Shown: positions 20,211 through 31,437, counted from the first letter of the stretch. The stretch is DNA of 64,000 bases from Timema cristinae (GCA_039000515.1 JBCFYV010000935.1:58414346-58478345); one strand, 5' to 3'. Notes: generated by a model from the letters alone, not told the origin. Numbers and translations: made by a program.

Positions 20211-21049
20211 AAAGTGTAAATTAAATAAAAATCTTAAGGTATTGGTCAAATTTAATGCAATTGGGTTTGCCCATGTTTAGGTACCTGTAATTGATTAAAA
20301 TACATTTAAAATTAAAACATTTAAAAAAAAAAATTAGGGAACACTGTTACAATTTAATTTGTCAAATGAACAGATGAAAACTTGTAAAAAAATAAGTTAT
20401 TTTTAATTTGTTTTAAAAAATAAATAAAAAAAGTTAAATAACATATTTTTCTAGGAAATAATCAATAAATTATTTTTATAAATTTTTCTGGAACAGGGAG
20501 CCAACTTTTAATCCATTTTATATCATCTTTATTTCAATGTTTCTTTTATCTTGATTAATTGTGTTTCATTGTGTCTTTAAATTTGTAATCAATGAATATA
20601 AATCTTGTGCAATTGCTTTGATTTGAGTCTACCTGAATTAAACATTGATGATTTTATATCTGAAGTGAAACAATGATCATCAATATGAAATTTATTACAG
20701 GATCGTGCTTTTGCCATTTGGATTATAATGTCTGACTTCAAAATTTCTTCTCTCAAATTTCCATTTACCAAAAGAGGTCTCATTGACATCCAAAAACACT
20801 TTTTAAAAACTTATCTTAATTTAATTGTAGATCTTCATAACTAGTTTAGAAGAAACCTTTTTTCAATCGCTCACTAATATATGGATGCTCATAAAATATC
20901 CACACTCATCTTGTGATTTTCCTTCGCTGCCACCTTCGGATAAGGAACCACAAAAAAAATAACCTCGTCCTCCAAATCCATCACAGCTGACCAATTTTTT
21001 CGTGCACTCTGGTTGGGTTTATACAGATTTTTCCAAACAATTTCTTTTT
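20211..21049. other. No gene seen
   Basis: About 840 bp of AT-rich sequence with many short A and T runs. A 66-codon open frame on the minus strand (20589-20789) has no recognisable features. Confidence 0.5.
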
Positions 21050-21302
21050 TAGCACCGCATCTTACCACCTGTGCGGGTTGTACACCAATGTACTAATTAC
21101 ATTAATGTGTCAGGGATTAGAAATGTTCAATCTAGAGGAAATGCACCCATAATTGCATCGAGGCAAAGTGGAACACCATTTAGGAAAAAAAAACACCTCA
21201 GTCCACCTGATCGGGATTGAAACCCGATCTTTTCCATATTTGGCAGTCTAGTCTTAACACAAGAGTACCGTGTTAGACGATGCGACCATCGAAGCGGATT
21301 TC
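21050..21302 (-). mobile_element. SINE-A, minus, old full-length copy
   Basis: Tail AGCACCGCATCTTACCACCT, body GAGGAAATGCACCC, B box side GGGATTGAAACCCGATC and head GACGATGCGACCATCGAAGCG are all present but diverged. Confidence 0.8.
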
Positions 21303-21999
21303 TAAACGGTTGACGTTACCTATGGAAAGGGCCATCTCCTCTGAAATAACACATTTTTATTGGTTTTTAAATATAAATTTATTTGCTTTTTGTAGAATTT
21401 AACCTATAATTTCATATACAGACTGTTGAAGCACATGACTTACAAACTTATTTAACCCGAGGACAACACATCTAACATTCAGTCACTCAGCTATTGAGTA
21501 GACATAAATATCCACCCTACATTCAGGATGAGTAGAGTAAAATAAATTATGCTATCATTTATCTGAAGAGAAATAAAATTAACAACGGTCATTCGGGATT
21601 GAAGCTCGCTCGACTTTCCGAGTCAGTCAGGCACACTATCCGTGTGCCTTACCTGGTCGAATGTCCATGAATAGTCCTAACAATAATACCATTAAAAAAA
21701 AAAAGTCTGTTAAAAGCGTGAAGGCACTCTGAAGTGAATTTAAAGACCGTTGATTGTTTACTAACTGAGGCCGTTCAACTCTCTTCCCATGGAACTTAAG
21801 GAAGCAGGTGCGATTTAGCGAACTTCCGGTGACCTTTCGTCGCCAACTGACGCGCTGACCCACTTTTTTCAAGTGGTTTGTTTTGTCTACCTTCTTTGTT
21901 TACCAAAGCGAAAGTGTCATGCTCTTACTTCCAACTCTTTGAACCGTTTGCCAACTGTGATTAAACAAGTTTATCAGGATAGATTTATTTTATTTCTAC

Positions 22000-22043
22000 A
22001 TCGTGTCTTACTAATCGTTCGGGTTATACGCTGCTAAATTATT
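22000..22043 (-). mobile_element. SINE tail fragment, minus
   Basis: ATCGTGTCTTACTAATCGTTC GGGTTATACGC is the shared SINE-A/B tail. The SINE is interrupted by the hAT terminus that starts at 22044. Confidence 0.65.
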
Positions 22044-22190
22044 CAGTGGCGGCTCGTAGCTAAAATTAGTTGGGGTGCTGCTCCAGAAAAATGTTAGCCT
22101 TTGTTTTAAAATTGTGTAAAAGGAAAAAAAAACATGTATAAAAAGAAAATTTATTCAGGAACTTGATAAAATCTTAACAAAAAAAAACAG
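22044..22190. mobile_element. hAT element left end (CAGTGGCGGCTCGT family), truncated
   Basis: CAGTGGCGGCTCGTAGCTAA and the next 145 bp match the left end of the complete element at 48184-49000. After about 22190 the two diverge, and no right end with a matching 8-bp duplication is visible. Confidence 0.7.
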
Positions 22191-23012
22191 CCAGTCTCTC
22201 ATTGGGCCTGGAATGCTTGCTATTCTTTTATCGGGAGATTGGTTGACTCCTGAGAATAGTCCCCCAGAGTAAAGCATGTTTGGTTCAGAAATTACAGCTT
22301 ATTTTGTTTTGGAGACTTCGGTCATACGAATAGCGTGAAACCTTTGTGCTTTACACGTTGACCGCCGACCAGTCAATCGGAGATTCTTCGCTTCGTAAGT
22401 TTAATCTTCACGTTGTAGAAAAACGGACGAATTACGATTGAGTCCACTCCGAACACGGTTCCCAGAAACTAACAGCCCCCAATTGGTGTTTTAAAATAAA
22501 AACGTGCTCCCACACCACTTCTCTGTTCGATGAAGGGTGCGTGATGACCTCTCTCCCCTAGAGGGTGACTTCTTCCCCCTTATTCCCCCAATTTAGACAA
22601 ACATCCAAGACTACATAGGGGTCACGTGACCACCATGACCACACATGTCATTCACCCTCATCCTCTGACATGGGGGAGGGGGGATTAAATACTCGACCCT
22701 TGTATGGGAGACCCTCCCTCCACAATCCGACCCGCCGATTGAACTTCTACAACCTCCAACCCTACCCTCAACCACATGTCACTTGGAAATTCAAGTGAAA
22801 CAATATAGCGTTTTAGAAAACATTCGAATTTTTTTTAAATAAGGAACGTTACTAAGATAATAAAATAAGACTTTATACAAAAGTATTGAAAATGTATTAT
22901 AATAAAAATGAATTAAATTATATTAAATACATTGACCATTTATAATAGGTTCAAAAAATTGAAAAATTAAAGAAATGAACTTTAGTCGTTTCTAAATGCA
23001 TTCATTTTTTTA
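22191..23012. other. Less AT-rich stretch, no gene seen
   Basis: About 820 bp with a more balanced, C-rich composition (for example CCCTCCCTCCACAATCCGAC). No open frame of note and no repeat family I recognise. Confidence 0.45.
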
Positions 23013-23248
23013 AACACCACGTCTTACTACCCGTTCGTGTTATACGCTTATGTACACTTATTACGCTAGTGGTTTTTTAGATACGTAAGATTATATTTAG
23101 ATGAAGTGTATTCGCATTTGCGTGGAAAAAAAGTAGAAAACAATTTTAGGAAAACCACCCTTAATACATCCGACCTATATTCGAACTTCGATCGACCCCG
23201 TCATCGGCATCCTAATCCATTGGGCCATGTGGCCAGCGAAGAGGGTAG
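23013..23248 (-). mobile_element. SINE-A, minus, old copy
   Basis: ACCACGTCTTACTACCCGTTC opens the tail; the head ends at GGGCCATGTGGCCAGCGAAG. Body and B box side (TATTCGAACTTCGATCG) are diverged. Confidence 0.8.
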
Positions 23249-23530
23249 CTGTCGCTATCGAATGTTCATAATATCAGTGTACAATTTTGTATGGGGTTCC
23301 AGCATGTGTTTTTTTTTCTGGTGCAAAAACTCCTTCGGTAAAAAAAAAAAGTTTGGGAACCAATGCTCTATAGAACACCTCTCTTCATCCTGTTACCTAA
23401 TATTAATAGATCTCGTCACAGATAATCACAACGCGTGCTTCGGACCAGACCGCTAATACGTCGCCCGATTTCTTGTGGAGACTTTGTCGGTTTGTACCTT
23501 CGAATGGAGCGACATTTCTTAGTACTATCC

Positions 23531-23687
23531 TACAGTAGCCTCATGGCTTCTTTAGTGCTGACCGACAGTTTACAATTTAAAAAGTTACCAGACCAAATTA
23601 TATATACCTACGCCGAATCATATGATCTGCAAAAACATATGTTTAGCAGCTGTCAGTTCTGACATTCAAAATGTAGGTATATACTTA
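23531..23687. mobile_element. TA-flanked foldback MITE, copy 2, right part lost
   Basis: It begins TACAGTAGCCTCATGGCTTC and runs through the central ATGTAGGTATATACT, then stops matching. The inverted right arm is absent. Confidence 0.75.
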
Positions 23688-23954
23688 GCATAGCATAGTG
23701 CGTAAGCAGATGCTCTTACCGTTCACCCTGAAGGGGAGACAGCTCACTATGCATTATTCCACTATGGTATAGCTTATAAAATAAGAGTCATAGTGTAATC
23801 CGTCAAGATATGCTACCTTCCAGGACGAAGTGTACCTATGGCCTCTCAAGTAGATTAAAAATTATTAGCGCGTCACTATATTACACCCAATATCACAGCT
23901 GAGGGAATCTCAGGTCTTATGGAGAAAAGATTTACCTCCTTTTTCTTTCGGTCA

Positions 23955-24030
23955 ACTGTTGCAAAATCACCAAGATTTCATTTATGTCGGAAGGTGGTGT
24001 GCTGGAACCACTGGCAACATCTACGAACAA
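23955..24030. repeat. Short dispersed repeat also found at 57345
   Basis: TTTATGTCGGAAGG, then GGAACCACTGGCAACATC, recurs at 57345-57413 as TTTATGTCGGAAGGGGGT and GCTACTGGCAACATCGAC. GTTGC(A/C)AA occurs upstream in both, making a small hairpin. Class unknown. Confidence 0.45.
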
Positions 24031-24650
24031 GTGCTGTAAAGCTTGTATTTTATTTAAGGGGAAGATTGACTACATGAAAAAAAAAACGATCATGACAACG
24101 CTGTTTTCAGTAGGAACTATACCTTAGTTACCTCAGAGATGATATATAGTGTAGTGGGTATCTTATCGCCAATTTAGCTGCACGTGCAAAAAAAAAAAGG
24201 CTCTGTGAAATCTCTGGTCCACTCAAAGCCCCGTCCCACCCCTCAATCCCCGGTCCACCCTATCAGGGCTTTGATACTGGAGATGACGTAGTCTCACGAA
24301 AGAGCTATTTTAAGAAACCGAGTGCATGAGTCGACATGAATGAGATCAACCATGAACAATGTGCGTTGCTTACGACCGACTCTTGTTGACGTTGCATATT
24401 CTTCTCTCTCTCTCTCTCATCCCTCCTTGTTATCTCTAACTGGAAGAGATTGTAAGGAGGCCCCGATATGGGAGAGGCTACAAAATGTCCCACCACATGA
24501 GAAAAAACGTTACGTGTGATTCACAAATGAAACGCGCATTTATTTCTATTTTTATTTATTTCACGTACAAACTATGACGCACCTAAAAAGTGACTTTAGT
24601 ACATCTCTGAGCTTTTTCTTTTCTTTCTCTCTCCCCCCCCCTTCCCCCCA
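24031..24650. other. No gene seen
   Basis: Mixed composition with a short CT microsatellite (24403-24418) and C-rich runs (24632-24650). Nothing is recognisable. Confidence 0.4.
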
Positions 24651-24720
24651 TACCCGCAATCGAACCTAGGATCCTTAGTTCAGCAGACAAACACACTACC
24701 ACTGAACTAAAGTGTCGGAC
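24651..24720 (-). mobile_element. SINE-C head, minus
   Basis: The reverse strand shows TTTAGTTCAGTGGTAGTG (A box) and TAGGTTCGATTGCGGG (B box), with TGTCTGCTGAACTAAGGATC between them. Comparison with 5061 and 13370 supports a common family. Confidence 0.5.
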
Positions 24721-25725
24721 TATATCAGGTGTCGGAAACCATTTACCCCTCAGTGCACCCAAATACGGTTCAACCCCTCCACCCCCCAGATCCTCTAGTC
24801 TGTTGCAAGCTTATAAACAAGTAGTACTCAATCTTTTTTGTGCGCGTCTCCTAAGATATAATCATTTATCTTCAACTTTATAAACCCAAAGTTGTTGGTG
24901 TATAATGCAAGTTATACATAATATAATAAGTTTTTAAATCATATATTATATAATAAGTTTTGAACTTGGTTATATTTATATATACACAGTTAAAAACTCT
25001 TTAGTCCGACATTCTGTGATGCGGCAACTCTTTCGGTCCGGAACGTTTTGAATCTTCCGCCATTAGTTTGAGTGTCGGCCACTAGGACGATGCTGTAAAC
25101 AGTATTAAGGCGCCATAATGTTTACGTCTGCAGATTGAAGCCGAGTGTTTTGATTATACATTCTTGTTTTGAGGGGAATTCTGGTTACGTTTCAGCTTAT
25201 ATCTTCCAAGAGATATACTGTGGTGCTATTTCGTTACCACTATTTTAATTATTGATTGTCAACGATAATAAATTATTTTGAGCAGGACCGATTTATCCGC
25301 TAGGCTGACTAGGTGTACAATGCAGGTTTATAAACCTTTTTAAGCCGTACAATATTTCACTTGAAAGAAATACATAAAGCAAACCCCCAAAAAAAAATCC
25401 CTAAATAAGGGAATACAGTCAATTTTAATTTAAAATATTTATTTTGATATTTGAATGACAAAAACAATAATGTTAATCGTAACGTTTCTCAACACCCTCA
25501 TTGATACAATCACATAGACAGTAGGTTTGAATACTATCAGTTTAATATTTAAATGTTCACTTTGCGACATTATATGTGTGCAAATTAAGAAATTATGTCG
25601 TCGATTGTCAACTGTCGCATAACATTATTTTCAATTGAACGTAGTGAAAGTGACGACAATCGTTGTTACCGCCTCATTGTTGAGTATAGATATCAGACAC
25701 ACAGGCCTCTAGAAATGAGAGTATC
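24721..25725. other. No gene seen
   Basis: About 1 kb of AT-rich sequence with no repeat family or coding sequence recognised. A stretch at 25010-25130 is richer in G and C but has no open frame of note. Confidence 0.4.
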
Positions 25726-25949
25726 TACAGTAGTCCCATGACTTCTTTGGTGCTGACTGACAGCTCACAGCTGACTTCTGACAGTCAACATTTAAGTATA
25801 TACCTAATGTTGACTGTCAGAAGTGACAGTTGCTAAACACATGTTTTCGCAGATCATATGGTTCGGCGTAGGGATACATAATTTGGTCTGGTAGCTTTTC
25901 AAAGCCGTCAGCTGTCAGTCAGCACCAAATAAATCATGGGGCTACTGTA
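25726..25949. mobile_element. TA-flanked foldback MITE, copy 3, inverted relative to the others
   Basis: Ends are TA-CAGTAGTCCCATGACTTC and CATGGGGCTACTG-TA. The asymmetric middle (TTTCGCAGATCATATGGTTC, TAATTTGGTCTGGTAGC) runs opposite to copies 1, 2, 4 and 5. The palindrome TAAGTATATACCTAATG marks the hinge. Confidence 0.85.
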
Positions 25950-26956
25950 GAGACTACGAAGGTATTAAAAACGGCCCTGATCTGAGTATTGTATTCCAAA
26001 AGAAGTCCTCGCGTAGATATATATTATTTGACAGCAATAAATTATCATGTATCAAGAGCTACGACCCTACAACTATTGAATGTGAAACACGGTTTTCTAA
26101 CCCCAGGATGGATTTTATAAACTCAACAAGAAAATGACAAAGGTATTTACTTCTTCATTTCAATCCACTGTTATAGGTAACCAGTACTTGTAATAGAAAA
26201 ATAGGGTTACTAATTTATATTGAAAAAAAAACTGTTGAGAAGTTTTCCCTCTTTATTTGACCCCCCCGCCCCTGTCCCCGTTAAGTGAACACGCACGAGT
26301 CATACGAAGGAACAATGTGTGCCCCTATGGTCCAACAGAGTAATTTGAGACTTTTACACATCTGTCATCCCTCCGTTTGGGGGGTTCCTGGTTTAGCCCC
26401 CCCCCCCCCCCCCATTACTAGTCCAGGCAATCAAGTAAGCTTGATGTCGTGCTGAATCAACAATTTAATCTGTACTCGCTACACTTTAAAACGTAGTTGG
26501 TTATTAATGATTATAATTACATTTAGAATGGTATTTTGAAAAAGTTGTTAGTGTAATAACGGAGAAAGTTTACACTTCTTTTTATAGCTATATTTGTAAT
26601 TTTAGCTTTCTTTGAGTAAACATTTATTTGTCATTCTTGCTTGCAAATGGTTTATATAAACTATTTAATAGACGGTAGGCTGAGATAAAATAGATTATTT
26701 ATAGAAGCATAAGAACAAATACAAAACATAACATTATGTATATTAAAAGGAAGGGGTTATATAAATATTTAATGTTGCCATTAAATCAGTAGCATTTCTT
26801 TCTTGAACGGGAAATTATCCAACACTAAAATTGAGTCCTTTACTATTAGGCTCCAAACAAGAAAACCAAATTAATAATAAAAGTCAAAGATAAAGTAACA
26901 AATGTAATGCGCATGCCTGTTAATTATACATCAGCGAGCCATTCCCCCTCCACATA
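25950..26956. other. No gene seen; poly-C run
   Basis: AT-rich sequence with a run of about 17 C at 26398-26414. No coding or repeat family recognised. The last 20 bp before the tRNA are C-rich. Confidence 0.45.
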
Positions 26957-27028
26957 GCCTCTTTAGCTCAGTGGTAGAGCACTGGTCTCGTAAACCAGGG
27001 GTCGTGAGTTCAAACCTCACAGGAGGCA
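26957..27028 (+). tRNA. tRNA-Thr (anticodon CGT)
   Basis: Seventy-two bases fold into a standard cloverleaf: acceptor GCCTCTT/AGGAGGC (one T-G pair), D arm GCTC/GAGC with loop AGTGGTA, anticodon stem CTGGT/ACCAG around loop CTCGTAA, variable GGGTC, T arm GTGAG/CTCAC with loop TTCAAAC, discriminator A. The anticodon CGT reads ACG (Thr). There is no intron. A Pol III terminator (seven T) starts a few bases after the end. Unlike the SINE heads in this window, every arm pairs, so it is probably functional. Confidence 0.95.
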
Positions 27029-27040
27029 GTTCTTTTTTTA
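27029..27040 (+). terminator. Pol III terminator of tRNA-Thr
   Basis: GTTCTTTTTTTA follows the discriminator base directly. A run of seven T is a strong RNA polymerase III stop. Confidence 0.85.
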
Positions 27041-27070
27041 AGTTTTTACACTAGCTTGGTTAAAATATTA

Positions 27071-27216
27071 TTATTATTATTATTATTAGCACCGCGTCTT
27101 ACTACCCGTTCGGGTTATACGCACTTAACGCTAATGTGTAATGGTAGGGTGATTGTGAGATGAAATGAGGACCTACAGTTTAACGTGGAATCCAACCACG
27201 GTGGCGACCTGGTTGG
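27071..27216 (-). mobile_element. SINE-B, minus, with large internal deletion
   Basis: It has (ATT)n, AGCACCGCGTCTTACTACCC, the tail, GTGATTGTGAGATGAAATG and TTTAACGTGGAATCCAACCA. It then jumps from CGGTGGCGACCTGGTTGG to unique DNA: the B-box part is missing but the very start of the element seems kept. It lies 43 bp after the tRNA gene. Confidence 0.8.
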
Positions 27217-27820
27217 TTAAAATAAAATAGCTCATATGATTACAATTTAAATTAATAATATCTACTAACTTCACTGGCTATTACCATTTTGTGAAAAATT
27301 CTATTGTGTAATATTTTTTTTGCGGTAGTGCATTTTCAATTATTCTTTATGTTATTTAGAAAGAATCAAATAACGTAATTTCATTCTAATTTTGAAATTT
27401 GTAGAGATTTAATTAAGAGACCTCGGAATAAAAATAATAAATACTTATAACGACGCCTTGATACCTTGCTTGTATATGTTTTCCAAAATATTTTGGAAAA
27501 TTTATTTCGATTTATATATAGTTTTTTGTCTACTTTCCATGACCACAATATTATGTTATAGCCCCGAATTACGACAAAGAGAAGGAACCAAAATATAGGA
27601 ATTGATACATATGTGAGACAAGTTCAATAGCCGAGGTTCATATTATATAGACATCAGTTTGTGAACTATTATAACAGTCACACTTTCCTTCAACAACAAC
27701 AAACAATAGATAAAAAAAACTCTCTTCATCCACGTCTCCAAAAGATAATTCCAAACTCTCAATCCAAATTTCAAAATTTAGCTACACCAGATTCACATCA
27801 TCCCTTAAAAAAAAAGTAGC
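27217..27820. other. No gene seen
   Basis: About 600 bp of AT-rich sequence with nothing recognisable. Confidence 0.45.
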
Positions 27821-27832
27821 ATATATATATAT

Positions 27833-27869
<37 letters not shown>
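27821..27869. repeat. (AT)n microsatellite
   Basis: About 49 bp of alternating A and T with one AA interruption, directly left of the SINE palindrome. Confidence 0.95.
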
Positions 27870-27875
<6 letters not shown>

Positions 27876-27877
27876 TC

Positions 27878-28009
27878 CAATCGGCCTCCATGCTAATGCG
27901 GGTGCACTTCCTCTACATTTTAAGCCTTCTTAATCCTTAGCTCATTAGTGTAATTAGTACATACTTAGGCGTACAAACTGAACGGGTAGTAAGACGAGGT
28001 GCTAAAAAA
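27878..28009 (+). mobile_element. SINE-A 3' half, plus; left arm of a palindrome
   Basis: It begins inside the body (CAATCGGCCTCCATGCTAAT) and runs to the tail (GAACGGGTAGTAAGACGAGG). Positions 27878-27975 are an exact inverted copy of about 28098-28195. Family copies elsewhere differ far more from each other. Confidence 0.85.
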
Positions 28010-28017
28010 AAGTGTAT

Positions 28018-28096
28018 TAAACCGAACGGGTTGCAAGACGCAGTGCTCATATATATATATGAGCTATGAGCACTGCGTCTTGCAACCCGTTCGGTT
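28018..28096. repeat. Perfect palindromic SINE tails around (AT)n
   Basis: AACCGAACGGGTTGCAAGAC and the next 11 bases (28020-28050) are repeated in perfect inverted form at 28066-28096. The spacer is 15 bp of AT repeats and GAGCT. Both arms are SINE-A tails, with GCAAGACGCAGTGCTCAT in place of the usual AGTAAGACGCGGTGCTAA. Confidence 0.85.
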
Positions 28097-28640
28097 TGTA
28101 CGCCTAAGTATGTACTAATTACACTAATGAGCTAAGGATTAAGAAGGCTTAAAATGTAGAGGAAGTGCACCCGCATTAGCATGGAGGCCGATTGAAAAAT
28201 CATTCAGTGAAAACCACCCTCAGTGCACCCGATCGAGATCGAACGTCGATCTCCCCGTCTTAGGCAGTCTTCTATACTGCGATGGTGACCTGGTGGCTTA
28301 GGGGTAAGGTGTCAGACTTCTGTGCTGGGGTCCGGGGTTCAATCCTCGGTCCCGGCACAGATTTATCTGATTGCCAAACTCTTCCTTCACCTCTGACAAG
28401 ACGTGTATTAATCACAACTTGTGAATGTGGGGAATGCCAGGCCGCCACCGTGGTTCGGATCCCACGTTAAACTGTAGGTCCTCTATTTCATCTCACAATC
28501 ACCCTACATTACACATTAGCGTAAGTGCGTATAACCCGAATGGGTAGTAAGACACGGTGCTAATAATAATAACAATAATAATAATAATTCTATACTGCGA
28601 TAGTTGCACCTTAGACATGTGGTGGTCACCGAAGCGAGTA
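28066..28640 (-). mobile_element. SINE-A, minus, split by a SINE-B insertion
   Basis: Tail, body and B-box side run from 28066 to 28283. The head resumes at 28588 (TTCTATACTGCGATAGTTGC) and ends near ACCGAAGCGAGT. A SINE-B occupies 28284-28587, with a 14-bp duplication of SINE-A sequence on its two sides. Confidence 0.85.
28284..28587 (+). mobile_element. SINE-B, plus, full length with 14-bp target duplication (reference copy)
   Basis: It starts GGTGACCTGGTGGCTTAGGG. The Pol III boxes are the A-box region TGGCTTAGGGGTAAGG and B box GGGGTTCAATCCTCGG. The body has CTTCACCTCTGACAAGACG, AATGCCAGGC and CACGTTAAACTGTAGGTCCT, then the shared tail GCGTATAACCCGAATGGG TAGTAAGACACGGTGCTAA and (TAA)n. 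TTCTATACTGCGAT flanks it at 28270-28283 and 28588-28601. The head is different from SINE-A; the tail is the same. Confidence 0.92.
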
Positions 28641-29430
28641 ATAATTATTTTAAGGGGAGGGGTTTACCCCTTAAAAACCACATTGGTAGGGCCTGGCGTT
28701 GTTTGTTTGTTTTTTCCTTTAAAAAAAATTGGAATGTGACTAACGTTATTTATCTTATTGACTCATGCTCAACACAATGTTTATGTGGTTTTTTTTTTTT
28801 CACATTTATTGTTTATTTGATACGAATTTTTTTAAATATGGTTTTGGTGGGGTTTTTGTTTGTTGAGAAACTGCTCGTGTTTCGTCGACTGTGTGATAAG
28901 TGAGGTCAGCCCTTAAAGCGTGCCCTATCGGACCACGTGCCGGATTCGAGAAGTACGGGATACGTCAGGCGTTTCCGCACATTTTATACAACTCGTTCTA
29001 CCTTATTGCTAAAACGTGATGTTTCTTCTGTTTTGGATCGCGCGGTGAGTACCGTGGTATAAAAACCACGTGTTCCCTTTGTTCTAGCAGATAAATTGCG
29101 CGACCATCATGCACGTTTCTTCGCCGAGTTTCTTTCCCTTTCTTTCGTCGGAAGGTGACTAATCTCAACACATACCACATACAACACTCACAATCCAGGA
29201 GAAAGTCACGAGAACGGCCAAATGGATCATTTCACGTTATTTGGAGCTGACAATCATTAAAACAAAATATTGCTTATCTAAGCTATTGTTTACTTTTATT
29301 ATGATTATTATTTTTATTATAAAAAAAATTTATGAATTTGTTGTTCATTACCTCATATGGTTTATTTATTAAACACAGCTTGGAAAATAAATAAACGATG
29401 GGGTTGACTGGATAGGAGAATGGACTTTTG
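28641..29430. other. No gene seen
   Basis: About 790 bp. Short open frames on both strands have no family features. T runs occur near 28788 and 29300. Confidence 0.4.
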
Positions 29431-29441
29431 ACTAGGAAGGT

Positions 29442-29704
<263 letters not shown>

Positions 29705-29843
29705 TAGGAAGGTCACGACTCGATCACAAACTGGGTCCACAGGGGATTTTATCTTTCGTCCTTCTTTTCCTTTTAGAAAAGATTGCTAATACAATCCAAT
29801 TTTCATAGGAAGGATCTTTTTTTTAATTATACCTTCATATCTG

Positions 29844-30129
29844 TTATTATTATTATTATTAGCACCGTGTCTTACTACCCGTTCGGGCTATACGCACTTA
29901 CTCTAATGTGTAATGGTAAAGTGATTGTGAGATGAAATGGAGGACTTACAGTTTAACATGGAATTTGAACTACGGTGGAGGCCTGGCATTCCCCACATTT
30001 ACAAGATGTCTTGTCAGAGGTGAAGGAAGAGTTTGGCAATCAGATAAATCTGTGCCGGGACCGAGGATTGAACCCCGGACCTCCAGTACAGAAGTCCGAC
30101 ACCTTACCCCTAGACCGCCAGGTCACCCC
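29844..30129 (-). mobile_element. SINE-B, minus, full length
   Basis: (TTA)n, AGCACCGTGTCTTACTACCC, GTGAGATGAAATGGAGGAC, GGCCTGGCATTCCCCACA, GGATTGAACCCCGGACC (B box complement) and CCCTAGACCGCCAGGTCACC are all present. It lacks the ATTAATCACAACTTG stretch found in some copies, as do 50327 and 58707, so two length forms exist. Confidence 0.9.
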
Positions 30130-30135
30130 ATTTCT

Positions 30136-30345
30136 TTTGTTGATCTCGGTGGTCTTTGGATGATGGATCAGGACCCAATGTTCTTGGGTATAAATCCAGA
30201 CGGGGACGACGAATTTTCCTTGTGCGATAGGAATCCGTAGCACAGCTTCCTACGGATAGGAAATAAAGCTGTTGGTCTCATGTTTATTGGGCGTGTGAAA
30301 GAACCTTGGAAGGTAGCCTATGTTAAATACACCTTTCCGGAAAAA
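30136..30345 (+). mobile_element. SINE-D, plus
   Basis: It contains GACCCAATGTTCTTGGG TATAAATCC (B box like), TTGTGCGATAGGAATCCG, CACAGCTTCC and GTGAAAGAACCTTGGAAGGT. The same order occurs in reverse at 33905-34170 and 60588-60828. It directly follows a SINE-B. Confidence 0.65.
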
Positions 30346-30399
30346 TTAGTAGGACTTTCACGCTCACGCAGAGAAATTCAGTGTATTGATATAATCACT

Positions 30400-30612
30400 T
30401 GGTTGTGTACTAATTTACACTAATGTGTTAGATGTTAGGAAGGTTGAATTTTGAGGAAGTGTACCCGCATTAACGTGAAGGGAGAGTAGAAAACAATTTA
30501 AGAAAAAAAATTCAGTACACCTGACCTGGGTCAAACTCCAAGTTATTCCTTTACGGCAGTCTATTCTATTGCGAGAGTAACACCCTATGCCATGCGGCCA
30601 TTGAAGCGAGGG
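30400..30612 (-). mobile_element. SINE-A, minus, old copy lacking the tail end
   Basis: GTGTACTAATTTACACTAAT, GAGGAAGTGTACCCGCATTA and the head CATGCGGCCATTGAAGCGAG are visible. Confidence 0.75.
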
Positions 30613-30649
30613 TCAACGTATACTCCATTCACGGTAGGAATAACTCTCT

Positions 30650-30714
30650 GAAAGGTCTTTTTTCCTACCAATATCCTACTATATAATAGATTTCTGGTAG
30701 GGAAAAAGGCCTTT
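30650..30714. repeat. Hairpin of about 25-bp arms
   Basis: GAAAGGTCTTTTTTCCTACC pairs with GGTAGGGAAAAAGGCCTTTC across a short TA-rich loop. CGAAAGGCCTTTTT also occurs near 31410, so this may be the end of a small inverted-repeat element. Confidence 0.55.
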
Positions 30715-31437
30715 CGGAAAACATCTTACTGTATTGTTAGTGTAATTTAATAGGTTTTAATAATATCCATCAAACATGACAGTTGCAGATAACATGGTTC
30801 GACCTATGAATACGTAAAAGTAGTAATTTTCTTTTTCTTTCTAGTTGTCAGACTGTGTTCAGCCTGTGAAAATTGGACCGTATCATTAGGGCGCATTCAC
30901 AAATAAGTGAAATAACATTTATATACGTCCTCTAGCGACTTATGTAAGATGTGTTTTCTTTGTCTCGATGGATGGATGAATGAATGAAGGAAGATGTGAG
31001 ACGTGTCGCGACAAAAGACAAGAACCCCGGCTGCAACAGGTGGTATTCCTCTCCTCTCTCCCTTCTCTTCCCCCCTTCAGACCAACGCCGTCTCGCTTCC
31101 TCCCTCTTTCTTCTTCAAGCCCCTTGCTGTCATCACTCCCCCCCCCCCCCCTTCATACGAACCAATCCAAAGCAATGAAACTATGCGGGCATTCAGCCTT
31201 GTCTCTTCCTTCGCCTTTCATTGAATGAAATGAGGGTCCAACAAGCGACAGAAACGGGCGAGCGGTCAACGTGCCTGACTCTATAGCAGGGTCAGACCTA
31301 CAGACCGGTTATACTGTAGGTGGTGCGTCTGTGTCATTATTGGTGAGACGCAAGGTCCTTGAAATTCATCCTCCTCATTCTGACCCCGTAGCTAAAGATA
31401 GCTTAAGTCGCGAAAGGCCTTTTTTTTTAGGGGGGGG
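30715..31437. other. No gene seen; pyrimidine-rich stretch
   Basis: A CT-rich stretch at 31040-31150 includes a C run at 31138-31150. Overlapping open frames here are low-complexity Ser/Pro/Leu and are probably not genes. Confidence 0.45.

Noticed and set aside
28282..28470. Open frames inside SINE copies (also near 29932, 34029, 38318, 23106)
   Set aside because: They follow SINE-A or SINE-B sequence exactly and are repeated in other copies, so they are not genes.
30980..31228. Overlapping Ser/Pro/Leu-rich open frames
   Set aside because: They translate a CT-rich low-complexity tract. Three frames are open at once, which points to composition, not coding.
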